A stretch of DNA of 64,000 nt from Pseudomonadota bacterium (GTDB lineage Bacteria; Desulfobacterota; Desulfobacteria; Desulfobacterales; JAHIVH01): NCBI GenBank assembly GCA_018816735.1, contig JAHIVH010000086.1, positions 1 through 64,000 on the forward strand, given 5' to 3'. How positions within the stretch are numbered: the stretch's first letter is position 1; each line of letters begins with the position of its first letter. The notes below the pieces were generated by a model, which saw only the letters and a list, made by a program, of their open reading frames with translations, searched no databases and was not told where the DNA came from. This document shows, in pieces, positions 34,309 to 43,322 of the stretch. The position numbers were made by a program, and so were the translations under genes.

Positions 34309-35070
34309 TCAAAGGTATTCTGAAAACTCCTGATGAATGACCTTAAACAACCTTTCACCAACTGAAATACCGATATCGATAAACTGAGGGCCATATTTTT
34401 TTCCGGTTTCGGTTCTGAAAGTCAGTTTGATTTTTGACATGGTTTTCATTCCACCGGGGTAGTGTTTGATGAATTTTGATAAAGGAATATTGGCAAACAT
34501 AACCATATCCCAGACAGTATGGGTAAAATTATCCGGACCCCATCGAAATTTATCTGCATCATAAAGGCAGTCAGAAACCAAACACTCACCCGGTTTGCCC
34601 CCCCCTTGAGTCTCCTTGAATGCCTCATGATTTCTGATTGCCTGGCATACTTCATCAATTTCCATATGAGATAGTTGATATTGTTTCAGGAGTTCTCTTG
34701 CAAACTCAGCCCCTTTAAGGGCATGATCCTTCTCTTTTCTTTTCAAGTCATGCAAAAGGCCGGCACACTGAACGATAAAAAGCTTTCGCTTTGCCTCAGG
34801 CTCAGGCAAACACTTATTTACGCTTTCGATTAATATCAGAGCCCCGGCATCAATACTGACCTTTCTGGCATGAGCAATGCCATGCCCAAAGTCGCTTTCG
34901 ATTTCAGCAGATACAAACTCACGCAGCCTCACAATCATCTGGTCTGTATCAAAAAAGTGTTTTGATTCGCCGTTTGCATCAGAAAAATCATCGTAAAAAG
35001 CTGGGGCAGGATATTTCTTGACGAGCTGTCTGGCTCTTTCCCTGATCTTTATATATATGTTTTCCATCAC
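34309..35070 (-). CDS. HD-domain phosphohydrolase
   Basis: A 253-residue HD-domain protein. Metal residues are H63 or H66 in GHGIAHARKV, H107-D108 in LLHDLKRK, and H148 in AIRNHEAF. A D172 in CLYDADKFRWGPDNF completes the site. The W-G-P-D segment and what follows are not part of the minimal HD fold and may shape the substrate pocket. Members hydrolyse nucleotides or phosphates; no substrate can be given. It is convergent with minCDE and has no co-directional neighbour, so context does not help. Confidence 0.83.
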   Translation of the reverse strand: MMENIYIKIRERARQLVKKYPAPAFYDDFSDANGESKHFFDTDQMIVRLREFVSAEIESDFGHGIAHARKVSIDAGALILIESVNKCLPEPEAKRKLFIVQCAGLLHDLKRKEKDHALKGAEFARELLKQYQLSHMEIDEVCQAIRNHEAFKETQGGGKPGECLVSDCLYDADKFRWGPDNFTHTVWDMVMFANIPLSKFIKHYPGGMKTMSKIKLTFRTETGKKYGPQFIDIGISVGERLFKVIHQEFSEYL

Positions 35071-35121
35071 TTGAAATTAGTCGTAAATACGTTAAATGTC
35101 AAAAACAATTCATATTCTCCA

Positions 35122-35149
35122 TTGACAGAATCCATGCAGAGGCTATTCT
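35122..35149 (+). promoter_or_regulatory. Possible sigma-70-like promoter upstream of the GlcF-like gene
   Basis: TTGACA (35122-35127), a 16-bp spacer, then TATTCT (35144-35149), four of six matches to the -10 consensus. It lies about 75 bp upstream of the GlcF-like start. Weaker than the minC promoter. Confidence 0.4.
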
Positions 35150-35226
35150 TGTATGAAAAATGTAGGACTGCCAGTTTCAATGATTTAACCGGTTCTATAA
35201 AATAACCGAAGAATATTATACACAAA

Positions 35227-36558
35227 ATGACGAATCCGTCTTCTATAAAATCTCTGGCACATTCAATGAAACAACTTCAAGATGAATGTGCCCCCTGCAC
35301 AAGATGCGGTATGTGTCAGGCCACGTGTCCCTTATTTGAAGCGACAGGAAAAGAAACAGATACGGCAAGAGGAAAGCTTGCGATCATCTATGGCATCATG
35401 GAGGGGATACTATCAGATGCCACACGTGTATCGGAAAAAATAAACCGATGTCTTCTTTGCGGTTCCTGTGCGACCAAATGCCCAAGAAATATCCGCCCCC
35501 ATGAAATCATTATCAGGGCACGAAGCATTCTGACAGAATATATGGGCCTTTCTTCAATACATAAAATCATTTTCAGATTTTTCCTGGCCAGACCGGACCG
35601 GTTTGACAAACTGGCTGAACTGGGCGCAAAAGGCCAGAATATGATTCGTGTTAAAAAAGACAAGGCATCCAAACGGGAATTTTCAAAACTGTTTGCCCCA
35701 TTTCTTTCAAGCCGTTTTATCAAACCCCTTTCCCCCCATCCCTTTCATCAACTGAAAAACACGATTTATGATCATACACAAAATGAGGAAACGGGCAGAA
35801 AAAAAATCAGGGTAGCTCTTTTTACCGGCTGTCTCATTGACAAATTATATCCTGAAACGGGCATATCCTCGTATAAAGTACTTATCCAGTCCGGCATGGA
35901 TGTTTACATTCCGGATCATCAGGGGTGCTGTGGCATGCCTTCTCTGGCCTCTGGTGATATGAATTCGTTTAAAAAACTGGTTCTGCACCACCTGGCACTT
36001 TTTCCCACCACAGAATTTGACTATTGTGTATCTGCTTGCGCCACATGTTCATCCACAATAAAATATCTCTGGCCTTCTGTCATGAGAAACGAACCGCCTG
36101 ACATTCAAAGAAAAATAGCGGTTCTTGCGAGCAAAACCGTTGATATCTGTCAGCTTGTCTGCACCTTGAAAAAGGTTGAAAATAAACCCGATGCTTATAA
36201 AAATGCCATTCCTGTAACGTATCATGCCCCATGTCATCAGAGGAAATCATTTGGCATTGAAAAAGAACCGCTTCTGCTTATTAAAGAAAATCCGCACTAT
36301 CAACTGGTGGAAATGGAAAATGCAGACACATGTTGTGGGTTTGGGGGCAGCTTCAACCTGAAGTATCATGATATTTCATCGGAGATAGGCATGAAAAAAA
36401 GAGCAAGTATTCTAAAAACAGGCGCAAAAAAGGTGATTACCGGATGCCCGGCCTGTATGATCCAACTTCAGGATATATTTAACAAAAATGGTGATGATAT
36501 TTCTGTGGTTCACATCATGGATATCGTTTCTGAAACCGTTTTAAAGGATAAAACATAA
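35227..36558 (+). CDS. GlcF/HdrD-like iron-sulfur oxidoreductase subunit
   Basis: A 443-residue cytoplasmic protein with two ferredoxin 4Fe-4S motifs (C24-x2-C27-x2-C30-x3-C34-P and C75-x2-C78-x2-C81-x3-C85-P) and two cysteine-rich CCG domains, seen as GCCGMPSLASGD near 235-246 and CCGFGGSFNLKY near 377-388. This is the layout of the glycolate oxidase iron-sulfur subunit and HdrD/LldE-like proteins, which pass electrons from a 2-hydroxyacid dehydrogenase. No FAD-binding GlcD partner is encoded here. Its stop shares one base with the ATG of the following DapF-like gene, so the two are translated together. The start has no clear Shine-Dalgarno. Confidence 0.87.
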   Translation: MTNPSSIKSLAHSMKQLQDECAPCTRCGMCQATCPLFEATGKETDTARGKLAIIYGIMEGILSDATRVSEKINRCLLCGSCATKCPRNIRPHEIIIRARSILTEYMGLSSIHKIIFRFFLARPDRFDKLAELGAKGQNMIRVKKDKASKREFSKLFAPFLSSRFIKPLSPHPFHQLKNTIYDHTQNEETGRKKIRVALFTGCLIDKLYPETGISSYKVLIQSGMDVYIPDHQGCCGMPSLASGDMNSFKKLVLHHLALFPTTEFDYCVSACATCSSTIKYLWPSVMRNEPPDIQRKIAVLASKTVDICQLVCTLKKVENKPDAYKNAIPVTYHAPCHQRKSFGIEKEPLLLIKENPHYQLVEMENADTCCGFGGSFNLKYHDISSEIGMKKRASILKTGAKKVITGCPACMIQLQDIFNKNGDDISVVHIMDIVSETVLKDKT

Positions 36559-37409
36559 TGAAATTCTACAAATACCATGGCCTGGGAAATGACTATATTG
36601 TTATTGATCCTGCGGAAATAGATGATAATCTGTCACCGTCACTCATCCGAACCATTTGCCATAGAAATTTCGGTGTGGGTTCAGATGGCATTCTTCTTGG
36701 GCCGATAGAGACAGATTCTCCTCACTTTTTTTTAAGAATATTCAATCCGGACGGCAGCGAAGCAGAAAAAAGCGGGAATGGCCTCCGTATCTTTTCAAGA
36801 TATCTATGGGATAAAAAACGCATTGGAAACCAGCCGTTCATGATTTTAACAAAAGGAGGAATGGTTCAGTCAACCATTCACGCAGACGGGCAGTTGATAT
36901 CCGTAGATATGGGCCAGGTCAGTTTTGACAGTGATAAAATCCCTGTAGAAGGACCGAAGCGGGAAGTAATCAATGAGTTTTTGTCGATTGAAGGGAAAAA
37001 ACTGCAATTTTGTGCAGCCACCGTCGGGAATCCTCATTGCGTCATCCCTCAAGACAATATCTCTGAACTTGAGACAAAATCATTAGGGCCATTCATAGAA
37101 ACACATCCTGTTTTCCCCAGGAAAACCAATGTTCAGTTCATGAAAATACTTGACCGAAATAATATCGCTCTTGAAATATGGGAGCGCGGCGCAGGTTACA
37201 CGCTGGCATCCGGAAGCAGCAGCAGTGCCGCAGCAGCGGTGGCCTTTAAACTGGGTTTATGTGATGCGGATATTATTGTCCATATGAAAGGAGGAAATAT
37301 TGATATCCATATTTCAGATAACTATCATATCAAAATGACAGGACCTGTTGTAAAAATAGCAGAAGGGATACTGGCTCCGGAAATGTTGGCCCAGTCCGTT
37401 CTGCCATGA
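36558..37409 (+). CDS. dapF: Diaminopimelate-epimerase-like protein with both catalytic cysteines replaced by serine
   Basis: A 283-residue protein of the DapF fold, length typical of the family. Substrate-binding segments are conserved: the GLGNDYIVID opening, GVGSDGILLG, NPDGSEAE, VGNPHCVI and ERGAGYTLASG. But the two residues that act as acid and base in DapF are cysteines; here they are S72 (AEKSGNGLR, codon AGC) and S218 (LASGS, codon TCC). DapF with either cysteine replaced is known to lose nearly all normal activity. Either this is an active paralogue using serines on another substrate, or the real meso-DAP epimerase is elsewhere. The gene is coupled to the GlcF-like gene and converges on the HD-GYP gene. 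Confidence 0.85.
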   Translation: MKFYKYHGLGNDYIVIDPAEIDDNLSPSLIRTICHRNFGVGSDGILLGPIETDSPHFFLRIFNPDGSEAEKSGNGLRIFSRYLWDKKRIGNQPFMILTKGGMVQSTIHADGQLISVDMGQVSFDSDKIPVEGPKREVINEFLSIEGKKLQFCAATVGNPHCVIPQDNISELETKSLGPFIETHPVFPRKTNVQFMKILDRNNIALEIWERGAGYTLASGSSSSAAAAVAFKLGLCDADIIVHMKGGNIDIHISDNYHIKMTGPVVKIAEGILAPEMLAQSVLP

Positions 37410-37415
37410 CAAGAC

Positions 37416-38354
37416 TTATTGGGCCCGTGTCATTCCGATAATGCTGTAGGCAAATTTTTCAAAGATATCCCGATCAAGTTTGCCTGCGTCAACTTCTTCC
37501 TTGATAATTTTGAGCGCTTCAATGGGAGGATAGGATTCCTTGTAAGGCCGCCATGTGGTCAATGCTTCGAATATATCAATGATCGCAAGAACTTTGGATG
37601 GTCCGCTCAGTTCTCCTCCTCTTTTTCCAAAAGGATACCCGGACCCGTCAATCCGTTCATGATGCTCCAATGCCACCCGTTGGATTTCTTCTGAAAAGTT
37701 ATCATCCCTTAACATCTTCATACTGGCGGCAGGATGCTTTTTAATCTTGTCAAATTCTTCAGACGTCAGTTTTCTGGGTGCCTGCAAAAGGTAGTCCGGT
37801 ATCTCCACCTTCCCCACATCATGCATCAGTCCCATAAGACCGAATAATTTTATCTTTTCGATGCTGAACTGGTGATGGCTGGCATATCCGATACAAAGAA
37901 GCATGGCATTTGTCAGATGAAGCTGTGTTGAATAATCATGCACCGATACGTAAGTGAGTTGAATAACAACACTCGGATTTTCAAGGTATTCATTTACAAT
38001 AAGGTTAATGGTTTTCTGCATCAGCCTCAGGGTTTTCCCCCTTGGCTCAGCCATGGTCACGTTCACCATATTTTTAATGATTTCTCTGGACTTGGGGATA
38101 TCGACTTTAAGTGACTTCTTTAAATCCTGATGAAGCCGAAACTGCTGTTCCTGGATCAATCTAACCCTGTCGGCCAGGGAAATGAAGAGGCGATTTTTTT
38201 GCTTTCCGCTGTTCAATGCATAATCATCAAAATCTTCATTAGGCGGCTTTGCCATAACATATTGATTGTCAACAATGCTATAGACCTTGAATGGTTTATA
38301 CTTCTTTAACTTTTTAGGGTCATTTACAATTTCATACATTTTTTCATCTGACAT
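37416..38354 (-). CDS. HD-GYP domain c-di-GMP phosphodiesterase
   Basis: A 312-residue protein with an HD-GYP domain in its C-terminal half: HDVGKVEIPDYLL for the HD part and HHERIDGSGYP for the GYP part, with the LSGPSKVLAIIDIFEALTTWRPYKESYP segment also typical (shown in part). It should hydrolyse c-di-GMP. The first 100 residues have no known sensor domain; they contain a helical region (DRVRLIQEQQFRLHQDLKK). The ATG at 38354 is chosen over an upstream one because AGGGGAA precedes it. Its stop is only 6 bp from that of the dapF-like gene. It and the diguanylate cyclase at 14961 are the two c-di-GMP enzymes seen. Confidence 0.88.
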   Translation of the reverse strand: MSDEKMYEIVNDPKKLKKYKPFKVYSIVDNQYVMAKPPNEDFDDYALNSGKQKNRLFISLADRVRLIQEQQFRLHQDLKKSLKVDIPKSREIIKNMVNVTMAEPRGKTLRLMQKTINLIVNEYLENPSVVIQLTYVSVHDYSTQLHLTNAMLLCIGYASHHQFSIEKIKLFGLMGLMHDVGKVEIPDYLLQAPRKLTSEEFDKIKKHPAASMKMLRDDNFSEEIQRVALEHHERIDGSGYPFGKRGGELSGPSKVLAIIDIFEALTTWRPYKESYPPIEALKIIKEEVDAGKLDRDIFEKFAYSIIGMTRAQ

Positions 38355-38927
38355 AATTGAGTTCCCCTGGTAATCGATATAATCCAAACTCTGGCACAGA
38401 TAATGAAAATTCAAATTATTACAGATTTTCTAACACCCCAAACAGTAACGTTTTACAAGTGATTCGTATTCAAAAAAAAGCGATATATTGCTCTCTGAAA
38501 CAGAAAGCTAACTCTCCTTTTCATTCAAGTTCTCACCTGTCATGTTTTGATATTGTGGAAAAAATAAAGAATTCGATTCTCTACCCTTCCCTAAATGACG
38601 GGTATAAGTGAATTTAGTCGTTTATTTATGGAGAGAATGTCATTCAACAAGCGATTAAAGGCAACCATCTCTTAAAGCCCCCCATGAAACAAAGCATCAC
38701 CTAATTTGACCCCGATTATTTGCTGAAAGAAAACCATTATCATTATAAAAACCCGCGCGCAAGCTAAAAGGAACAAAACAAAAAGAATTTCTCAATATTG
38801 GATTTTCCACTGATAATCCCTTGTATTTCATGTATTAAATGCTATGATGGCCTGCAGTTTTCAATCATTTGTAAAAATTCGACAATCCATTATATCGTGC
38901 TTCTACAGTCTAATAGGATTAAAAAAT
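38355..38927. other. Intergenic region, nothing recognised
   Basis: About 570 bp of AT-rich DNA with no recognisable gene. The ORF at 38357-38611 is low-complexity in composition and not protein-like. No terminator, tRNA or repeat stands out. A possible promoter (TTGTAA 38869-38874, 16-bp spacer, TATATC 38891-38896) is weak. Confidence 0.4.
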
Positions 38928-39713
38928 ATGTCATTTAAAAATAATATCATTTTAAAAATGAAGACAGATCGTCTTTCAGAAAATGTTCGGCAGTCTTTAA
39001 CATCGGCTTATGACAGACCGGCAAAGATAGACCGCAAGTCAATGGAAGAGATGCTTTCCCTGAGCGGATATAAACATTCCAGGGAAAGATTTATGGATCT
39101 TTACATAAAGAAAAAGGATGGTCAGGAATGGATACTGGTTCTTGATAATGAACTTCCGGTTTATAATACAACCGTTGATGACGTTCTGTTGCGTAAAAAT
39201 CCGACCCTCAAGGAAATGATCAGTATCCGGAATGCCATTAAAATCCTCAGGGACACGGATGTTATCGTCAGCAAAAAAAATAAGACTGTAGACATTATCC
39301 AAAAAGAATTGATAGAGCCCCTTAATCTGTCCTATACTGAACAGGATCTTTCATCGATTATGGATGATGGCATTTCCGCTCTTGAAAAATGGAATAAAGA
39401 AGAGGTAATTATATGCATGGATATCTTCTGTGAGCTATTGAGATATGTGATCCTGCCAAAGCCATTTCAGATGGATAACTATATCTTTAAAGGCGTCATA
39501 ACGGAAAAAACAGAAAAGACATATATCGGTCCTGTGTTGATATATGACGCTGTTCATAATCTTTTAAATTTTCTTGAAGAATCTTTTGAAAGTAAAGATA
39601 AGGAGAGTATTGCAGCCGCACTTGATGTTGCCGTGGGCCGGAAAAAACCTGATATTGAAGGAAAAGATGTATTTCGGGCTCTTAAAAACAAAATTACTCA
39701 AACCAAGTCTTGA
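38928..39713 (+). CDS. Uncharacterised cytoplasmic protein
   Basis: A 261-residue protein that I do not recognise. No signal peptide, membrane helix or known motif is seen. The middle (NPTLKEMISIRNAIKILRDT and following) is strongly helical and charged, and the last third includes a stretch of LLRYVILPKPFQMDNYIFKG. The upstream start at 38844 reads a run of hydrophobic and cysteine codons that look non-native, so I choose the ATG at 38928, preceded by AGGA. It is followed by an outer-membrane-like protein 38 bp later, probably in the same transcript. No function is proposed. Confidence 0.6.
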   Translation: MSFKNNIILKMKTDRLSENVRQSLTSAYDRPAKIDRKSMEEMLSLSGYKHSRERFMDLYIKKKDGQEWILVLDNELPVYNTTVDDVLLRKNPTLKEMISIRNAIKILRDTDVIVSKKNKTVDIIQKELIEPLNLSYTEQDLSSIMDDGISALEKWNKEEVIICMDIFCELLRYVILPKPFQMDNYIFKGVITEKTEKTYIGPVLIYDAVHNLLNFLEESFESKDKESIAAALDVAVGRKKPDIEGKDVFRALKNKITQTKS

Positions 39714-39751
39714 ATATAAAACATTAAATGAAAAAATCAAAGGAGGAAACA

Positions 39752-40474
39752 ATGAAAAAGGCTATCGTCGCTATTATTTTTGTCATATGGGTTCATACTG
39801 GGTATGCAATGGATATTTCTGTGCCAGATTCCGCAACACAAAATGAATTCAAGGATTTTGTCAAAGAAGTGGGTTATGCATTGACATTCAATCCCATGGC
39901 ACCGGCAGAACCGCTGAATATTACCGGATTTGATATCAGTTTGGAAGTGGTGGCAACGGATATCAGCGACAGCAAGGGATACTGGAAAACATTTATAGAC
40001 GGAACAGATGTTGATACCTTTTTACCGGTGCCACGCCTTCATGTTCAAAAAGGGCTTCCCATGAACATCGATATCGGAGCCATCTATGCGTCTGTTCCGG
40101 ATTCCAACATTAAGTTGTGGGGCATAGAAGCCAAATGGGCACTCCTTGAAGGAACAGTCGCCACTCCTGCATTGGCCCTGAGAGGAAGCTATAGCCAATT
40201 GTCCGGTGTGGATGATATTGACCTGAACACCATGTCTGCTGACATTCTTGTCAGTAAAGGACTTTTGATGTTCACACCATATGCCGGTGCATCCGTTATA
40301 AGGGTAAGTGGCAGCGAAAACAATCCTGATGTAGACCTGGATGATGAAAATGAACTACTATATAAGCTGTTGGGCGGTGTTCAATATTCACCCTTCCCGT
40401 TGTTGATTCTCAACCTGGAAGTATCATTTGGAGAGGTTATGCAGTATGGCATAAAAGGCGGGCTCAGATTTTAA
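39752..40474 (+). CDS. Secreted outer-membrane beta-barrel-like protein
   Basis: A 240-residue exported protein: signal peptide MKKAIVAIIFVIWVHTGYA, cut near residue 19, then alternating strand sequence rich in glycine and aromatic residues and ending in GGLRF, a typical barrel C-terminus. It resembles short beta-barrel families but no specific one is identified. The ATG at 39752 has AAAGGAGG in front of it; the frame opens 24 bp earlier. It shares a transcript with the uncharacterised gene at 38928. Convergent with the COG3014 gene. Confidence 0.7.
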   Translation: MKKAIVAIIFVIWVHTGYAMDISVPDSATQNEFKDFVKEVGYALTFNPMAPAEPLNITGFDISLEVVATDISDSKGYWKTFIDGTDVDTFLPVPRLHVQKGLPMNIDIGAIYASVPDSNIKLWGIEAKWALLEGTVATPALALRGSYSQLSGVDDIDLNTMSADILVSKGLLMFTPYAGASVIRVSGSENNPDVDLDDENELLYKLLGGVQYSPFPLLILNLEVSFGEVMQYGIKGGLRF

Positions 40475-40495
40475 AAAAAGTATAAGGCACATTAG

Positions 40496-41788
40496 CTATT
40501 CCATGCGTGTGGACAACAACGAAAAATTTTCACCAAGGCGGATTGAAAAGAAAACCTTGCTCCCTCGATCCAGTTTAAATTCAGGCAGCATGACTTTATT
40601 ATTCATTCCGCCCTTGCCTGACACGTCGATCTGTATTTTATGATCTCCCGGTTCCAATGGCACCCTTAAAAGGGCGAGACTCCTTGGAAGGGTTTGCCAA
40701 CATCTCGTATCTGCCTCTTCCATGGCAAAAAAAGCTATTCTTAAAAGCGCACCTACTGCAGCTCCGGCATCATCATCTACCTTTCTTGCAATCAATTCTT
40801 TTGCGGCAACCCTCGCCGTTTCCTTTATGATTACAGAAGCCCGTCTGTCTTCAAGAGAGGATTTCACCACCTCTCCGGCGTTGGTGACAACGGTCACCCC
40901 CTGGAGTTTCCTGAAAGACTCAAAAGGCTCAACCCAATTGAAATCACGTTCCACATCAAGATATTGCGGAAAAGAAAATCTATATGCAGGGGGGATAACA
41001 ATGTCACCGGGCACTTTTTTTGGGATGCTTCCTGTCCCGATAAACACCACCAGCTCAGAAGAGGGATTTTCCTTTAGATAAGAAAGATAAGCCTCAGAAA
41101 TCATTTTTTCATATATTAATGCATCATCAGAGAACCCAAGCCTCACCGCAAGTCTGTAAAGTTCAGGAGCTATAATTGATGCATCTGACAATGCTTCTGA
41201 AAGTTTTTTATACTCAATATAGGCACCATTTATTTCTCCCAGACTTTCAAAGCATAAGGCGATTAAGGCACGGGAAAAATAATCTTTTTTAAGCGGTTCC
41301 GGGAAATCATCATACATCTGAAGAGCTTGTTTTGCTTCGACAAGGGCCTCTTCATTTTGTCCAGTCAGCAGAAAATTCATCATCAGATACGTATGCACCC
41401 ACAGTCTTTCGCTGTACTCTCCTTTATATTCCATGACCCATTCGGATGTAATCAAGGATGCGCTCTGTTTTGTTACACTGATGACATCCTGCTCGCGAAT
41501 CAGTTCTGATGCTTTAAGAAGTGTTTCTATGCTCCCTTTGTAGTCTCCAACTTCATGGAGCGCCATACCTTTTTCCATAAATAGAAGGAGCTTGTTACGT
41601 TTTGGGATGCGATTTTCATCCTGCAATGTTTCCACTGCTTTTTGAACATCACCACGGTAGAATTGATTTCTCGCTTCTGTCAATGATTTTGTCGCACATC
41701 CTTGCAAGGCAACGGATACCCATAAGAGAATAATTGCAGGGATTGAGAAACAGCCGGATTGTTTTAAGGGCTTTATCATCTTAAACAT
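40496..41788 (-). CDS. COG3014 family lipoprotein
   Basis: A 430-residue lipoprotein with TPR-like helical repeats. The signal peptide ends in a lipobox, VALQGC with C31 as lipidation site. The first 200 residues contain TPR-like motifs (KGSIETLLKASELI, EEALVEAKQALQMY). The C-terminal part has the COG3014 hallmark RKLQGVTVVTNAGEVVKSSL and a beta-sandwich-like end. COG3014 proteins are often encoded next to LpoB-like proteins, as here (LpoB-like gene directly upstream on the same strand). A role in cell-envelope or peptidoglycan regulation is inferred. Confidence 0.8.
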   Translation of the reverse strand: MFKMIKPLKQSGCFSIPAIILLWVSVALQGCATKSLTEARNQFYRGDVQKAVETLQDENRIPKRNKLLLFMEKGMALHEVGDYKGSIETLLKASELIREQDVISVTKQSASLITSEWVMEYKGEYSERLWVHTYLMMNFLLTGQNEEALVEAKQALQMYDDFPEPLKKDYFSRALIALCFESLGEINGAYIEYKKLSEALSDASIIAPELYRLAVRLGFSDDALIYEKMISEAYLSYLKENPSSELVVFIGTGSIPKKVPGDIVIPPAYRFSFPQYLDVERDFNWVEPFESFRKLQGVTVVTNAGEVVKSSLEDRRASVIIKETARVAAKELIARKVDDDAGAAVGALLRIAFFAMEEADTRCWQTLPRSLALLRVPLEPGDHKIQIDVSGKGGMNNKVMLPEFKLDRGSKVFFSIRLGENFSLLSTRME

Positions 41789-41818
41789 TCAATCGAAAAT
41801 AAAAAAGGGAGAAAGGAC

Positions 41819-41850
41819 CCGCGCAGCAGGTTTATAAGCCTGTTGCGCGG
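41819..41850 (-). terminator. Hairpin between lpoB-like and COG3014 genes
   Basis: CCGCGCAGCAGG (41819-41830) and CCTGTTGCGCGG (41839-41850) make a 12-bp stem with one G-T pair and an 8-nt loop. On the minus strand a stretch GTCCTTTCTCCCTTTTTT follows, so it may partly terminate transcription before the COG3014 gene. Confidence 0.55.
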
Positions 41851-41868
41851 ATATGAGTGTCGCTTGTT

Positions 41869-42489
41869 CTACCAGCCAATAAACGGTTTGGATTCTTCCC
41901 TTATAATTTCCACGCTGTCCGCCCATTCGATCAGACTTGTTTCAATATCGGTGAGTTCAAGATTGAGACTGTAATATTTCACTTTTTTCTTTTTCAAACG
42001 AACCTGCTTGGATTGCTTTTTCTCGATAGAACGCAACGTGCCGGATATCATATATTTGGCACCGATCTGTTTGGCTTTTTTCACTCTGGATTCCTGTGTG
42101 ACCACGCCGCTATTCTGATAATCGGTTTCCTTTGCGATGTCATCCCGCTGAAGCCCGTTTACAAATCGCGCCTTTCCGGAACTGATCAACTCTTTGCGGA
42201 TATCATCTGTAATCCCGCTTGTACTGATATGTTCGCTCGTCCTGTTGGCCACATCATAAACGATAATGACAGGACGGTCAAACGTACCGACAAGAGGAGG
42301 TTTCGTCATTAAGGAATTCACAAGGTCTTTTACGATTTTATCTTTATCGGTAAAATCATACCCTGCATCATAATGAAGCTCCTCATCTTTGGTAACCGTC
42401 CTGGTGGTTGCGCTACATCCCAACGTATAGGCTAAAAACAGCATGGCAAACAGAAACAGCATGGATTTGATAAATACATTTTTCATCAT
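41869..42489 (-). CDS. lpoB: LpoB-like penicillin-binding-protein activator lipoprotein
   Basis: A 206-residue lipoprotein resembling LpoB, the outer-membrane activator of penicillin-binding protein 1b. The lipobox is YTLGC with C25. The conserved core is a single alpha/beta domain containing PVIIVYDVANRTSEHISTSGI (about 75-95) and AKQIGAKYMISGTLRSIEKK (about 144-163). It would reach through the peptidoglycan to a synthase. The COG3014 gene follows on the same strand after a hairpin. The symbol is from family resemblance, not proven function. Confidence 0.78.
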   Translation of the reverse strand: MMKNVFIKSMLFLFAMLFLAYTLGCSATTRTVTKDEELHYDAGYDFTDKDKIVKDLVNSLMTKPPLVGTFDRPVIIVYDVANRTSEHISTSGITDDIRKELISSGKARFVNGLQRDDIAKETDYQNSGVVTQESRVKKAKQIGAKYMISGTLRSIEKKQSKQVRLKKKKVKYYSLNLELTDIETSLIEWADSVEIIREESKPFIGW

Positions 42490-42674
42490 CTATTTCCTCT
42501 TTTAAGGGTTATCTGATAATTTTTTTAAGGATACGTCTGGTTTTTCCTGTCTAAAATATTAAATGAATGATCCCTTTATACACGGTTTTTAAATATTGAC
42601 AACATCTTGAATAAAACCATACATGTTAAGTGAGATCTGTAACACACTTTTTTTTAATTTTAAAGGAGCTCTTG

Positions 42675-43307
42675 TTGAAAATCAGACAAATAAAATTGTC
42701 AAAAATGGACACATTCTGCTATATCATCACGGATGAGGCAAACCAGACTGCAGCGGTGATCGATCCAGCCTTTGATACAGATAAAATTTTAAAAATCGTT
42801 TCCGATGACGGCAGTACAATTACCCATCTCATCAATACCCACTGTCATTCAGATCACACATCCGGAAATGCCGCCATCCTTTCAGCCACAAACGCCCAAT
42901 TATGTATACACAAACAAGATGCCGACAACCTGTCAGGATTTCTTAATAAAACGTTTTCATTATTTTTAGGCGGCAAGGGATCGCCCAGGCCCGACATACT
43001 GCTTGAAGATGGGAATGAAATTTTGATCGGCAAAACCAAACTCCGGATCCTTCATACGCCCGGTCATACAAAAGGGGGCATATGTATTTATACCGATGGC
43101 AACGTTATTACCGGCGACACACTTTTTGTGGGTGCAGTGGGAAGGACAGACCTTCCAGGTGGATCATTTGAGAAACTTTATGCTTCTATCCATCAGAAAA
43201 TCTATACGCTTCCGGATGAAACAATCGTCTGGCCCGGGCATGATTACGGTTCCACACCCCATTCAACTGTCGGTCAGGAAAGAAACACAAACCCGTTTAC
43301 CCGATAA
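42675..43307 (+). CDS. MBL-fold metallo-hydrolase (glyoxalase II / persulfide-dioxygenase-like)
   Basis: A 210-residue metallo-beta-lactamase-fold enzyme. The metal-binding motif is H56-x-H58-x-D60-H61 in THCHSDHTSGN; later ligands are seen in HTPGHTKGG and GHDYGSTP. The family includes hydroxyacylglutathione hydrolase, persulfide dioxygenase and lactonases, and the sequence cannot separate them, though the short size and single domain fit the hydrolase group. The TTG at 42675 is chosen because AAGGAG lies seven bases before it; the frame reaches back to 42630 without such a site. A TTGACA at 42596-42601 is a possible -35. The broken HD gene follows 15 bp later. Confidence 0.85.
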   Translation: MKIRQIKLSKMDTFCYIITDEANQTAAVIDPAFDTDKILKIVSDDGSTITHLINTHCHSDHTSGNAAILSATNAQLCIHKQDADNLSGFLNKTFSLFLGGKGSPRPDILLEDGNEILIGKTKLRILHTPGHTKGGICIYTDGNVITGDTLFVGAVGRTDLPGGSFEKLYASIHQKIYTLPDETIVWPGHDYGSTPHSTVGQERNTNPFTR

Positions 43308-43322
43308 ATAAGGAATTGAAAA

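Noticed and set aside
42619-42625. A -10 element for the MBL gene after TTGACA at 42596
   Set aside because: ATACAT/TACATG match the consensus poorly, so no promoter feature is listed.
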